64,000 bases of DNA. Source: Dirofilaria immitis (taxonomy: Eukaryota; Nematoda; Chromadorea; Rhabditida; Onchocercidae). Positions 24,501-37,043 of the stretch are shown one piece after another. Both the position numbers and the translations under genes were made by a program. The notes under the pieces were generated by a model that was not told the origin of the DNA, made no database searches, and saw nothing but the letters and a program-made list of their open reading frames with translations. Position 1 is the stretch's first letter, and each line of letters begins with the position of its first letter. The stretch spans positions 1,767,501 to 1,831,500 of the forward strand of contig JAKNDB010000092.1 in NCBI GenBank assembly GCA_024305405.1, given 5' to 3'.

Positions 24501-26395
24501 AAAAATGTTCATATCAACCAATATTAATGTCTAGAACTTTGTAAACATAACAATTACCTCGCATGAAAACTTTAACCGTGGGATCATACATCGCTTCATC
24601 GAATTCTGGATCATACCGTGCACCATACCGATAATAGCGATCCCTGTCGTAATATGGACGATCATAAGGCGATGGACGTGGATGTAAACTTGAAAGTCTT
24701 ATCGGTCCACCGTAGCGCCCATAATCTCCATACCTAATAGCTTATTTTTAATCTTTACCAAAATTAACTGGTACACAACAAAGCCTAAAGAAAATTCCGT
24801 TATATCCAGCTCAATTCCAACATCGAATTTAACGTTTGCAAATAACATTGACAAATACTAATACAGTACTTGATTTTAAAAAGAGTTAATGAAAAATACC
24901 AAAAATTAATGGTGATCATTATACCTATCACGAAACCGAAAGTCAAGTGTTGGACTTATTCCACGCAGTGGAACAGGTCCACTAGTTGGCGGTGGTATGC
25001 CTCGTGCTGCATAGTAACTGTTGTCCATTTCATCGGCCGAACTACGGAAAACTTCGACATATCTAAAATAATCATTTTGTAGTGGTCTAAAATATTATTT
25101 TGCAACGCGAATTGTATTAGATAATCGAAAATATCTTTTCTTATTAAATTTTAATAAATCTAAATTTGAATAACTATCAGTTTAGAATTATAATAGGCAG
25201 TAATAAAATAGTCATAACTTCTATAAAAACTTACGCTAAACAAGATCACGCCGGATCCTTACTTAGCCAAACGGCCACTGTTCAATTCCGACCCTACCAA
25301 CAAACGCAAATTTTACCTGCCCAGAATTGAAAATTTGCAAATTCCCAACAGAATTCCCATACCTTGAACCCATGTAGTTTTTGCTTCTCTCCAAAGCCAA
25401 TTCCGCGTATTCTTTGGTTGCCAACCGTACGAATGCCTCCCCGAAGGTCGACCCCCGGTTCTTTGTCGATTACCGCATCCGCTACTTCCAGGCCTATATT
25501 CCCATTAAAACATATTACCAAAACCACTCTCATACCAAACTACCGCTTACCGGTCCTTTAATTCTGTTCGGGGATGACATACAACTCTGACAATTAATGG
25601 ATTGTTTTCGGCAAAAGCAAGAAAATTCCAACGAAATACCTGATTTGAAAATTTTCAGTTGCAATCCATAAAAAGTGCAGAAATCAATCGTTCATCTAAA
25701 TCAACATCAAAAGCGAGTAGAAAGAAACCTGAGAAAATTCCTTGATGTCATCGACCGTTGCACTGTATGGCAAACCTCGAAGGCGGACAACAAAATTGCT
25801 AGCATAGCGGCTATCTGCATCTCCGCCACTACCTTTGATTACACCATGGCGAATCATCATTAATAGCTCTGCATCACTAACGCTGAATACTGCAAAAATT
25901 TTGTGAAACGAAATTGACTGAACATCAAATTAGAAAATAAAGTCGAGCGGACTGCTAATGTTCAGCAATAAGAACAATTCAGTGATGACTATTTAACATA
26001 CTGCTACTTATGCCTTCTTTATAACCTTTAAATGGGATCGTAAAATGTCCCTTCCAACTGGAAGCAAATATTTCGCGAAATCTATGCAAACCTTCAATGT
26101 ATCGTCCATTTATCTCATTACGATCAAGTTTCTGTGCTTCTTTAACAGCTTCCTGGTCATCCAGTTCCACATAACATTCTCCACTCGCTCGACCATTTGA
26201 TGTTAACGTGAAAGTTATTGACTTTGCATTCAAACCGAAAAAAAACTTTGGTATCTAAAATGCGTAAGATGCCAATCGCTTACATTAAGAAATAATCAGC
26301 TTATAAAAACCTTGTAGAAAATCACGGACGTCTTGTTCCTTGGCGGCGAATGGAAGTCCACGCAATCGTATGTAATTCGTATCTGGATTCATCAT
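21564..26395 (-). CDS. Three-qRRM RNA-binding protein (hnRNP F/H or ESRP/SYM-2-like)
   Basis: Ten exons: 26395-26311, about 26235-26092, 25889-25729, 25493-25373, 25062-24925, 24733-24558, 24355-24175, 22520-22393, 21900-21860 and 21641-21564. qRRM1 (residues about 7-80) starts MMNPDTNYIRLRGLPFAAK and ends NGRYIEVF. qRRM2 begins VVRLRGLPYSATVDDIKEF and ends MGSRYVEVF. An Arg/Tyr/Gly-rich linker (YYDRDRYYRYGARYDP) leads to qRRM3 (VFMRGLPYSVTTLDIEEFF to MGTRYIELF). The C-terminus is Thr/Gly-rich and ends GRDWGEPTRTTW. RLRGLPxxxxxxDI and RYIEVF are the quasi-RRM signatures of hnRNP F/H, GRSF1 and ESRP proteins, which bind G-rich RNA and control splicing. Which nematode orthologue this is cannot be settled by eye. 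Exons 1-4 are not all in phase: one base seems missing at four places (25439-25442, 25452-25456, 25734-25737, and the acceptor at 26236/26237), while protein similarity continues across each. The introns of 22521-24174 and 25063-25372 hold only shadow frames. Confidence 0.88.
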
Positions 26396-27466
26396 TCAAT
26401 TTTATCAGAATAACAACTGAAAAGCGACAATCTCTGAGATGAACGTCACGCATAACGCAGCATAAAGCAACATAAATGACGGCTGAAAGGAAGGATTACA
26501 GGAAATAGCCAAGTGCGGAATGTGAAAACAAAGAACAATAAAAAAATATATATATATATAACGTGATGCAGCCACTCCAATCACTTTTTGGAGCGACACA
26601 GCTAGGCAGAAAACAAGGGACAAGGATCCCTGACGACGATCAATAGCTCAGATTATGGAAAGCGAAGCTGTCCTTCATGACAACCGCGGTAATGGAATCC
26701 CTCCAAGAGCATGCGTTAGCTATACAGCCCGATATCAGGATAACAAAATTCAATCGAGCGACAATTTAATGGACAACTGTGACTTCTATTTTGAAGCCAC
26801 CTAATATGTATTCAGTCGATGGATGATCACCCATGATAATGGTAAACAATCTCGCTTCATACTAGTGAAACGCCGACTGCAATTAATTATGTTTTTAAAT
26901 TCATATCAAATTGGCAATCACTACTTATTTTAAAAGAGAGATGCTGATGACCTTTAATTTCGTCATGTTACATTTGTAATGTCCAACAAATATAATTGAT
27001 ATTGATATCTATAAATGCAGTGTTATGTAGAAAATATAATGAAAGTTGGATTTTCTTCCGTATAAGGAGATATATTCATCAGTTTTTTCTAAAACTGATG
27101 TCTTTTAAAAAGATTCCACCTTCCCTAACTGAAATATTTCCGTATTGATCGCATAAATAATCAATAATACAATAATTTGCTCTTGTTCGTTAATTTTATA
27201 ATTCTGCTAAATTAGCTCTTTATGATATCAATTAATAACTTTTGATATAATAAATTATTAATAATTCTTTAGTTAGTAATAGATCTTTTTTAAAACACGC
27301 ATCCAAACGACACTTCGATGTTAACATTTTGCTTCAAGACGGAATATTTAAGATTCAACAAGCGATGTTTTCACTTCGCCGAACATATGAGTCTCTGATA
27401 AGCTTATCACATTTTTAGTCCGAAATAATCCCTGCATCGTATGAATGAGCATATGTACATTATATT
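26396..27466. other. Upstream region of the RNA-binding protein gene
   Basis: About 1.1 kb between two minus-strand genes, likely containing the promoter of the RNA-binding protein gene or of the whole codirectional cluster. A (TA)n run sits at about 26547-26561. A minus frame of 72 codons (26623-26405) directly 5' of the start has no recognisable domain. AT content rises sharply beyond 26.8 kb. Confidence 0.4.
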
Positions 27467-30400
27467 TCAGTCTATAATTGTTTCGCCCTTTACTGCTCTG
27501 AATTTGATTAACTTTCGGCTCCTGCGACGGCAAAGCTTGCTAAACGTAATTAACAGAGTTCGCTATCCTAATTCATCATTGCATTTTTCCTTCATGCTGA
27601 ACTGAAGATTAGATTTATAAAAATTAACATCGCTTATAGGAAGACATAATACATATATGATCAACCCGATTAAATTCAAAAAGAATAGGTGTATAGCTTT
27701 ATACTTAACACTTAACAAATTTTATGAATGTAAGGATATGATTCGATTGAAGAATCATGCATTTTTACGAGAAATCAACATAAAGAATCTTACCTTATTA
27801 TATATACTATTTTCTTAGCTCCCAGTTCACCTTCTTTTCTTTTCAAAGTTTCAACTCAATTTCGTATAACTTCGAAAACTCAGACAATATATTTATTCGC
27901 TATAAAGAATTTAAATTCAATACTACACCACCTAAACAGTTTTTTATAAAAACCAATACAATATTTTTGCTATTTAGATTTCAAATGCAATTGAAATTTT
28001 TCGTCTGAAACACATCAATTGTCACGAAGGATCAAATTTGTCTCAACCGATCTTTCGCGACTGTTTTGTTTTTAAGAATTCTGTTTTATGTTTTGCTTTG
28101 AACTAAGTAATAGGCCTTGAACTTTAAAAAATTTGGACTTCATAACCTGAACAAAGCCACATATCGACAAGGAAAAAGCTCAATGATGGAAGGAAAAAAT
28201 AAATGGTTTGTCGAAAAGTTCGAAGAATAACAGAAATGTTAATTTTACTTAAGTTGTTACCAATAAATGAAAAAATGAGCATAAATTTGAAATAGAAAAT
28301 TTACATTTGTTAAAAGTAGTTCTGTTTTATGGCACTGATGCAACAGTTACCTCTTTTTACTTCTTTTGTTTTTCCTTCATATTATCAATGAGCTTCAAGT
28401 GTTTGGAAATCAAAGTATAAATCCATATATATATTGACAATTAGTAGGAATAGAAATATCCAAACCTTCGAGAAAAAAATATCAAAGCATACTTTATTTT
28501 GTCAAGTCTGAGAAATGGATGAAAACACAAAGATAAAAAATAATATAACAGCTGATATTTTGTCAAGTCTGAGAAATGGATGAAAACACAAAGATAAAAA
28601 ATAATATAACAGCTGAAATTTGAAATCAAAAATTTGAAATATTTTGGAAGTGTAAACAATATTTGAAAAATATTTATTGAACACTATGCTACTGCACTGC
28701 ACCCAAAAGAAAAGTAACTAATTTTGAATCTTCAATCCTCATAAGACGACGATTTCAGTAATCTAAGTATCCTGAAAATCGATAAGAATTCAAATCAACT
28801 AATCATAGCTCAAGAATACAGACATCGAGTTAACAGGTTATGAAAGATAGCAACAAAATAAAAATTAAATTTTATTGTTAGAAACAGCGTCAAATCAGAG
28901 CACTAACTCGAAATGATTGTGCAGCACCCATTTCATTCGCCTCAATTCTGCTAATTCGTGATATAATTGCGCGTTACAAACACGTGCATTACGACGCACA
29001 CGAACCTCATCCACAAGTTGGCATACTTCTATACTTTTCAGCTAAAAACCATTTCATTTTATCTTTGGTTTATAGATAGTGCCCTGTCATGCAGTTTGCA
29101 TCTTGCCATGTTTCAATCACCAAAAGTTACAATCTTCATTCTAATCCCAGTTGTATATCGGTACAAATCATCCATTAACTAACTTAGACCTAATATACTG
29201 CGTAATTCATTCTCAGCATTTGCTTAGTTGCATGAAGAGTCAAAAGTTAGCAAACAATGGAAGCCTTATTGCAGGTTTTCAAGTTGCAAAGAATTGCAAA
29301 AAAACTAGTTACCTGTAAGTCAGCAATCTGCGCATCCAATTCAGATAGAAAATCCATTTCAGCTTGTTTCGGATCCTTTGTTGGCATCGATGACAGTGGT
29401 GATGACAATGATGGTGGAGGAGGAGGATGAAATTCGGGTGGTGATCTATACTTAGCACAAGGAATGTAGGTAAAGCTGGACGCCACATTTGGATATTCAG
29501 TCACTTGATCCACTTCATATCCTTCGCGCTGATAACAGCAATAATGTGAGCGATAGTAATCTTGATTTGGTTGGATGTAAATTGGTGACAAGCATCGAGA
29601 GGAATGCAGCGAACCATCTGATGAGCTAGCGATTTCCGATTCAGACGAACAAGTGCGATTATTCAATAGTGATGATAATTGGCTGAAGGCCTTAAAATAA
29701 AAACTCTAGATTATTTCGTACAATTTCAAGTATTACTAAATCTGTAGTGAAATGAAGATCCCCACCACTTCCTGTTTGGAGCAACAAGCCACGACATCAT
29801 ATTCCGCCGAAAATAATGCAAAATTTAGCAAAGCTTCTTTAAACCCGAAGTCAGGTACAGGTTTGCTACATTTCACGACCGTCTCGCTGGATGGCAATGA
29901 CGGTATTAATGACAATCTTCGTATCAAATATTTTATTGTGAGCAGTAGATCTTGTAGATGCAGCATAGTTATGGTTAAAGGAAGCATTTGCGTTGTAAAT
30001 GATAGAATTCATTGTTAATTTCCAATTAACTACGAAAATAAGGAGTCTCGAATATTGTTAGACTTCAAAGTCATGACATACATGCTCGTCATTCTTGCGA
30101 AATCGGTCCCCAGCATCGGTGGTTTTCAGATCCTTTATTTCTGGTTTATCTTCTAAATTTAGTCCCAAAGCTTCATCCACATCAGTTGAATTGCATTCCA
30201 CCGCTTTATCCTCTAATCGACCACACTGTCCACTTGTGATTGATGGTTGCCAGTCGGGGAATGCACTGACGATTCCGGACTGAATAATGGAAACTGAGAT
30301 GTTAGTTTGTTTAATGGAAGAGTTTAAGAAATTTGAAAGTGGAGAAAATTGTTTTTTTTCTATATTTTACCAGTATTTCAGATAGGAACAATTTATCTGT

Positions 30401-31736
30401 GGTGGTAATAATTTTTTTCATGAAAAGTTCATTTTAACTTTGAACTATAAAATTAGGTAAATGAATCGCATCATTTGAGCTTTTTTTTCAACTAAACATC
30501 GATTGAATTTTTAGTTCTATAAATGCATTCTTTCTTGAGAAAATTAGTTCACTAAAAGGCTTTCTAGTTTAGAAATAACTAACTGAAAATGAAAACTCCT
30601 ATACCTACTATCCTGACTGCCATAACCGGAACTGTAAATACTTTCATCCAGATTTTTGATACGAAACGATGCTGTACGATCTGTAGAAGCGTCTATCAAT
30701 TCATTTGTGGATTTCGGTAACTGATAGGTAATAGTCTGAATCATTAGGCGGCTACGTGAAATCCACGGATTTGTGCGTATATTCTGGAAAAATGATCTGG
30801 AAAATTCGAGGAAACAAACTAATGTGCAGGAAGAAAGAGAAAAGTAACACTAAGCAACTCTCCAGTGGAATCAGTTCAATTCGAATTAAATCCGATTAAG
30901 CCTAATTACATTGCTCATTTTAGTTCTATTTGCTCGCCATTATTTTGTGCTAATATTTTGAAACATAAGTGTAAGTGTAGATCTAATTAACTTTGCTTAG
31001 GAATAGTATTTAATCTGTGAGAAACTATAGAAACATACCTTTCGTCCAGAACCGGTTGGTGCGGATAATTGGTGCAAAAGGAGGCATTAAGCTTGGAATT
31101 GTCGCGACATGAGTGAGCTACCGTTTCTTGCCTGTTCCAAGAAGATGGCATTATTACTGTAATGGAACAAGAATCATATAAAATTAATAAGTGAAAATAT
31201 ATCATTGAGCATAATTCTGTCAATTTAATTCTCTCGCTTAATAATCAGGAATTGATGATACATTGCTTCATAGACCGAAAATGAATGCTGCACTAAGCTA
31301 AGCTGTAACATGAGTTCTAAAAAGTAAATAATGAGGCTCGTAGCCACAACATACAGATACATATAGATTGTAGGTTATTATGGCAGCCTAGAATCAATAT
31401 TTTTAAAAATTATAAACAGTTTCTGATCATATTTTTGTTTAAATTCCATTTTAAAATCGAGAACTATAAAGCTGCCATATCTATTTAGTAATGCAAAACA
31501 TTCATTTACCAACCATGCAGTTGGTCATCAATGACCAGAGATTGCGACAGAGTATCAACAGAATTATCATGATGATCATAATTTTGTGCGGGACTAACGC
31601 TGTAATGAAACCGCGACGCTACCGATTTGGATTGCCGTTTGTGTAAGTATGATCCCGAACAGCAATTCTTTGATCGGCGAGATGATCTACGATGTCGCAA
31701 GGATAAATGCTCGAACCATGAACTGAGACGTTGCAT
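27467..31736 (-). CDS. Unrecognised Ser-rich putative adaptor protein with helical C-terminus
   Basis: About eight minus-strand exons. From the ATG at 31736: MQRLSSWFEHLSLRHRRSSRR with basic Ser/His-rich sequence (to about 31515); MPSSWNRQETVAHS (31150-31040); TNPWISRSRL, IKNLDESIYSSGYGSQD (30785-30605); SPESSVHSPTGNHQ then DEALGLNLEDKPEIKDLK (30285-30083); an uncertain exon about 29930-29755; 29692-29313 (SSESEIASSSDGSLHSS, a Tyr-rich part, a run of five Pro, then EMDFLSELDAQIADLQ); 29042-about 28910 (IEVCQLVDEVRVRRN, AELRRMKWVLHNHF); and a last exon from about 27551, with the stop at 27469 in the phase-consistent reading (KLCRRRSRKLIKF). A longer frame to 27348 is the alternative. SSGYGSQDSSPESS-type Ser clusters and the proline run are common in phosphorylated cytoskeletal adaptors. 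EMDFLSELDAQIADLQ resembles a paxillin LD motif. No enzyme domain is seen. One frame break at 30215-30216. Confidence 0.6.
28496..28617. repeat. 61-bp tandem duplication
   Basis: Two almost identical 61-base units in tandem (each containing GTCAAGTCTGAGAAATGGAT, at 28501 and 28562), within the long intron before the last exon of the adaptor gene. The second copy diverges only at its end (GCTGATAT against GCTGAAAT), so the duplication is recent or conserved. Confidence 0.92.
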
Positions 31737-32082
31737 CAGACCAAATTCTGTGCTATGAAAAGCAGTTATAAATTGTCAGTAAAGCAAGCATTTGCTTTCA
31801 TTCGACATTCGTTCCAGAAAGCATTCATTAAATTTTAAGGACGGAATAACTTCTTTTCATTTCGGATTTAGTAGTGGCTTTTCGAAGAATACTTAAAATA
31901 TTTGTTTGGTTAGGAAAATGATTTAAAAAAGTTTTTGAAAACCTTATTTTCATAAGCAGCAATTCTTGTCACTAAAAAATAGCAACTATATTTGATAAAC
32001 TTTTATAATTGAAGTCTTTCTCATGCTATAGCATGAATCTTAAATTTCGGACCATAAAATTCTACTAGCCATATGATCAACA
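31737..32082. other. Upstream flank of the adaptor gene
   Basis: AT-rich sequence 5' of the adaptor start codon on the minus strand. A promoter or 5' UTR is expected; no specific element was recognised. Confidence 0.35.
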
Positions 32083-32492
32083 ATGAAAGCAGCTATAACA
32101 TTTCCAATAGAATTAGTTAGTTATGGATGCCGTACCTTTAGTGGTTTTCCAGTATATAATGCATCAGGATATGATATCAGAGTTCTATGGAATGAATCCA
32201 TAGTTCGAAAGAGTCAAAGTTGTTTAATGTTAATGCATTTTATTGCTTTCAAAAATTGGCCGAAATAAATATGGAAAATGGACTTGGCAGTAGCAAATAT
32301 TTTCTTATACTCGTGAAATCATCATTTATTGATTTTGTGCAAAATTTGGACAAGCAGCGAACAAGTGATCCGCATTTCTACCGCACTATAATTGGAAAAT
32401 GTTCTTTGTGGTTTCAGAGTCAATCTACTCTGAGATTACGGAGTGACAAATTTAACGTTGTTAAATGCACAGAACCTAAGGCGTTGTTGTAA
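32083..32492 (+). other. Two overlapping frames, possibly coding, unrecognised
   Basis: Two plus-strand frames follow one another in different phases: 32083-32268 (contains YGCRTFSGFPVYNASGYDI) and 32220-32492 (contains SLWFQSQSTLRLRSD). Their amino-acid make-up is less Lys/Ile/Phe-dominated than most chance frames in this window, and a stretch such as YGCRTFSGFPVYNASGY looks protein-like. No intron restores a single frame, and I recognise no domain. It could be a short gene, a 5' exon of something longer, a decayed fragment, or chance. Confidence 0.2.
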
Positions 32493-33397
32493 TTCTCTAA
32501 TGAAAGAAAGGGAAGGAACAAGTAAGGATCGTGCTGATTACAATTAGCTCACTGATCTTTTAGTCAATTACCGATCCATAGATATTTCTACGTATTTTGG
32601 TCCCTGACATCAGCATATCTTTTCGATTATCCATTTCAATGGCCAACTTCTAAAGAAATAATGATGACTTGATTACTTAATACATATATAGTATGCATTC
32701 ACCATTTGTATGCTGCTAGTTTAATATTTCAAATTTTTAGATGAAGCTACATTTATAATGGACAAGAAAAAAGTATAGAAATTAGGAAATTTTTGACGAA
32801 TTAAATGTCGAAGAGAAAACAAGATTTTTAAAGCTAACAACCAGAAATATAAGGAAAATTCATTACAATTATAAAATTCCATCTTAAGTTCCCAATTTTT
32901 CCAGCAAATTAAAATTAATGATAATAAAAAAGAGTGCATAGAAAAAGAAACAAATCGAGAGTAATAAGTCGAGACTGTTTAGAAATGCAAAATAAAGTGT
33001 AATTGTAACATATCCTAACTTTTATCATAGGAGTGAATTTCGAAAATGATTACTGAACTTTTGGATTCTGGCAATAAATCTTCTGATTTCTTGGATGATT
33101 TGAATAAAAAGTTGAATAGAAGTAGCAAACTAAACTGCATTAAAAACGAAGTGGATTTCAAATGAAAAGTGGCTTCAATTGAAATATTTAATTAAATGAA
33201 GTAGCATAGCATCATTGAAATACTGATGTAAATCAACTCATTATAAAAAGAGAAAACGAAACAAAAGCATCTATCTCAGGAGAAAGAATAAATTTTTGAA
33301 ATTCAAAAATTTTAAGTCGTAAAAGAAATTAAACAGTGACGGAAAATTATTTTTTATTTATTGTGATCCTTGCTGAGCAATATTATGGTTTATTTGG

Positions 33398-33475
33398 TAT
33401 TATTTTACATAACTTTTGTGATAAATTGCAATGTATATCTAATAATGTTTTATTGCAATATTATGTAAAATAATA
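33398..33475. repeat. 15-bp perfect inverted repeat with 48-bp spacer
   Basis: TATTATTTTACATAA at 33398-33412 and its exact reverse complement at 33461-33475. This could form a hairpin, or be the remnant end of a tiny element. There is no clear target-site duplication. Confidence 0.7.
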
Positions 33476-36400
33476 TTGCAATAATTATGTTGAATGGACG
33501 ATAGCAAAGTAATACAACAGTAACTAATAATATATATTAACTTTTTTTTATAGACCACCTTGCCCATCATTATAATTGTGAATACGACGAATATTATTAA
33601 CTAGAAAGAAGCAAACTCTTTCCTGTAACATAGATCATAGTGCACTAGAATATGAAATGAAATTTTTAGTCTCCTAATGCATCATCAATTTTCATCGAAA
33701 AAAACAGTTGTATTGATTATTAGGTGTGATATTGACAGGAAATATTATTCTGGGAAATATATAATGAAATTTATCATGTAGATAATAATAATAATTGTTG
33801 TTAATAATTTAATTAATTCAGCAAATCTAAATTGCTCATAAATAATTTACACGATGTTTTAGTACAATCAGCATTTCTACAATAACTATTATTGCGATTT
33901 TAATTATTTAAAATTTTTAAAATCTACTATTTTTCATTGAATGTGATAATTGTTCTGGCAGAATTAAAGTGAAAAGAGAATATAGTAGAGTGGAAAAATG
34001 TGATAAAATAGAAAGAATAAGAATGAGATGAAGAGAAGAGAATATAATTAAAGTTGAAGGATGAGGCGATAATAATGATTAAAAGGAGTGATGACTAGAT
34101 GTTCTACTGAAGGACACCATAATTATTGCTACCACTCTGAATCTCCGATATATTGGATTTCATCAAGCACTGCATACTCTATCAACAAACTTTCAGCCAA
34201 ATTTTCATATCTAATAATTTTTCTTCTTCTTTACTTCCTTTCAGCCTGTTATAGGTCGTCCTTCCATTCAATGTTATAAATACATACAATAAGTGAGTGA
34301 ATTGTTTTTACTTCATCTTTTCAATGTACTCACTGCTACCAGTTACTATTATCGTGTATTATTGGCCTCTAAATGTTAATTCAAAATGCAGATAAAGGAG
34401 ACAAGAGCAATGCAGGTATGGTCTGATTAGTGAATTGATTTTCTCTATGTTCCATAATAGGAAAGAGAAAAAGGTTGTTGTAAAATGATTATTTACAACA
34501 ACATTATCATTATCATATGTTCAAAAACATTGATAAAGTTTTTTTTTTAAATAATCAAAAGTGTTAATGGAATATATCACTTCGGATATTAACAGCATTA
34601 CTGCTCAATTTTTATCTATTGAGATTAGGTATGGGATTATTTGTACTTGATATAGTGTGGATGTTTGCAGAGCCAGAAAAATAAATCACTGAGCCAATGT
34701 CATTTGTTTCATGAATTAAGCCTATAAAAATTATTTGAATTTTACTGCAAGACATGTTATGGAAACAATTCAGAAAATATTTAAACATTTAGCGAAAAAT
34801 AAAGCAACATTTTATAGTGCTGGATTTATGACAAAGTTTTTAATAAAATGCGTGAATCTACACAAACACTGATAAAGTTTGAAAGAGGATTATGAGGATG
34901 ATATGGCTGTGTAGTTTTTTAGTAATACGAAATGTAAAATTAATTACTGAAGAAAAAAGATATGATTTTAGCTATATCTTGGGAAAAGAGGAGAATATGG
35001 GATGATTAAAAAAACGCGGAGAGCAAGGAAAAACGAGTGGAAAACACAGGAAACTTTCTTTCACTTTGTGATTTGGAGAGAGCCTAAAATGCAAAATCTT
35101 TACGGCATACTAAATTTTCATTATAGCATTACCTATTCAAGAAAATACTAATTTTTACAATCGAATGATCAGTACTTTTATTTGAATTAGAAGCAAATGT
35201 TTTCTGTTTCTCGCTATATCCGAAATCATAGAATTTCAGAAAATATTCTCAATACTATAATTTGCAATCGTAACCTAAATTTTTTTTTCCATTTCTAAGG
35301 CAAAATTATAGCGAATTTACTAAAATTCTTTGATTCTTTGTTCGAAAGCTTTTAAGCGTGTAGATAATCGTGTTCGTCACATCTTTAGTGAGGAAAGAGG
35401 CTCTAAAAAGTTTCGTCTTTAGACGCATCATAACCAATGATAAATCATCTTTCTCCACTACTTGCAAATACGTTTTCTGAATAAAATGTTCTGTTCGAAA
35501 TATTCGAAAAAAAAAGGAAAAAAAAAAGAGACTATTCTCAACATATTCAGTAGGCTATTAGTGTTGATGAAAAAATGAAATAATTTTGAATCAAATTTAA
35601 ATAATTGCACATTTTAATGTCCCTCAGTGCATGCTTCTCATGAATCCGAAGATTTTCTTTGGAAAAAAATTTCTTATATCAAAATGAATCGTATTAGTAA
35701 GCAAAATATTTAATAAGGGGGCAAATATTAATGTGAATTTGCATAATGAATCAATGCCATACTGTCATTGTCAAAATAAGGGAATTTTTCTGATATATTT
35801 ATATGAATATTTAGAAGTAACTATGATATTATGATAAATTTTCTTGCAAACTCTTAAAATAGATTCGACTCATCCAATCATTCAGTAGAACGTTTAATCA
35901 TCTGTCATTGCATATTTTGAGGAGTGGTTTACCATTCTAAATAAAATTCCACTGATTATAATTGCTGATTTTACTGACTGACTAACAGGTTTTCACTCAG
36001 GTTGTGAAAAGAAAACTTTGGGCTCAAGAGAGGACATAATTTTCTAAATCTAATGAGTTTTATTGCCAATTATGAATTCCATAAATCAGATGATAATTGG
36101 CTACGAGGAAATGAAACTTTCAAAGATGCTTTGCTTTCAATACCGAACAAAACCTTTTAAGAATTGAGTAAAATGCAGGAATAGTACTTAATTGCAATTT
36201 CGTTACAAATATCGTATATACTTCAGCAATTAAAACTATATAAAATTAAAAACATGTAAAAATTTTAAAGGCTTTGGAGTATTGATATACTTAATCACTT
36301 GAACGAGCAAAAACCAAATTAATTTAACCCTTATGTGCATATATCCGTAAAAATGAACAATTGATGAAAGGCCTTTTGTTTACAGAATTGATAAGGGAAA

Positions 36401-36710
36401 AACCAGACCTTAAATATTCCGAACTTTATTTCTTTCACAAAACAATGAAAAATAAATATGATGATCGAAGATAAATATGATAATTTAAAATTCCTATTTT
36501 TCTGTCATAGAACATTAAGCAGATTATGCAATTAGTGCAGGAGTAATTTTCACGCATATATTACTCTTTTATGTTTAAGAAAGCGTAAGTATGAAATGTT
36601 GAAGTAACGTCTCGCGTTTCATCAGACATACGCAAATGCCCTCGATTTCATATAGAATAAGCACTCTTCTCGTCGCAAACCTTTAGGGGTTTTAAACAAA
36701 TACAAATTTG

Positions 36711-37043
36711 TAAAATGTGATAGAAGCGAAAGAAAGGAAGGAATTATATGGATGGACTAAGAGCCACAAAAGAATTCAATCAGTACTAATCAAGCTTCTT
36801 CTTCCCTTAGGATTTCAGCAAATGACCAGTTTTCATGCAATTACACTTGCTAATTTAATAGATGAATGTATTGGATATTTTGATAATTGGATGAGTCATT
36901 TCTCCAAATTTTTGGATAACTCACTTTTAGAAGTCAATATCTCGGATCCAATCAAGCAAAAGGATTCATTTAATTTGTTAGTTCATAGAATAAAACTGAG
37001 CAAAGATATATATATTTTAATGGTTACATCTTCCGCGAAATAA
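36711..37043 (+). other. 108-codon open frame, possible exon
   Basis: The longest frame in the gene-poor region. The frame opens after a TAA at 36711-36713 and has no ATG at its beginning; the first in-frame ATG is at the segment MTSFHAITLANLIDEC. A possible acceptor (GTGATAG) lies near its 5' end. The sequence has mixed composition (WTKSHKRIQSVLIKLLLP, CIGYFDNWMSHFSKFLD) and looks helical. No family was recognised and no partner exon was found. Chance cannot be excluded at this AT content. Confidence 0.2.

Noticed and set aside
25364..25590. Two plus-strand frames with Pro/Arg content.
   Set aside because: Antisense to the qRRM2 exon of the minus-strand gene.
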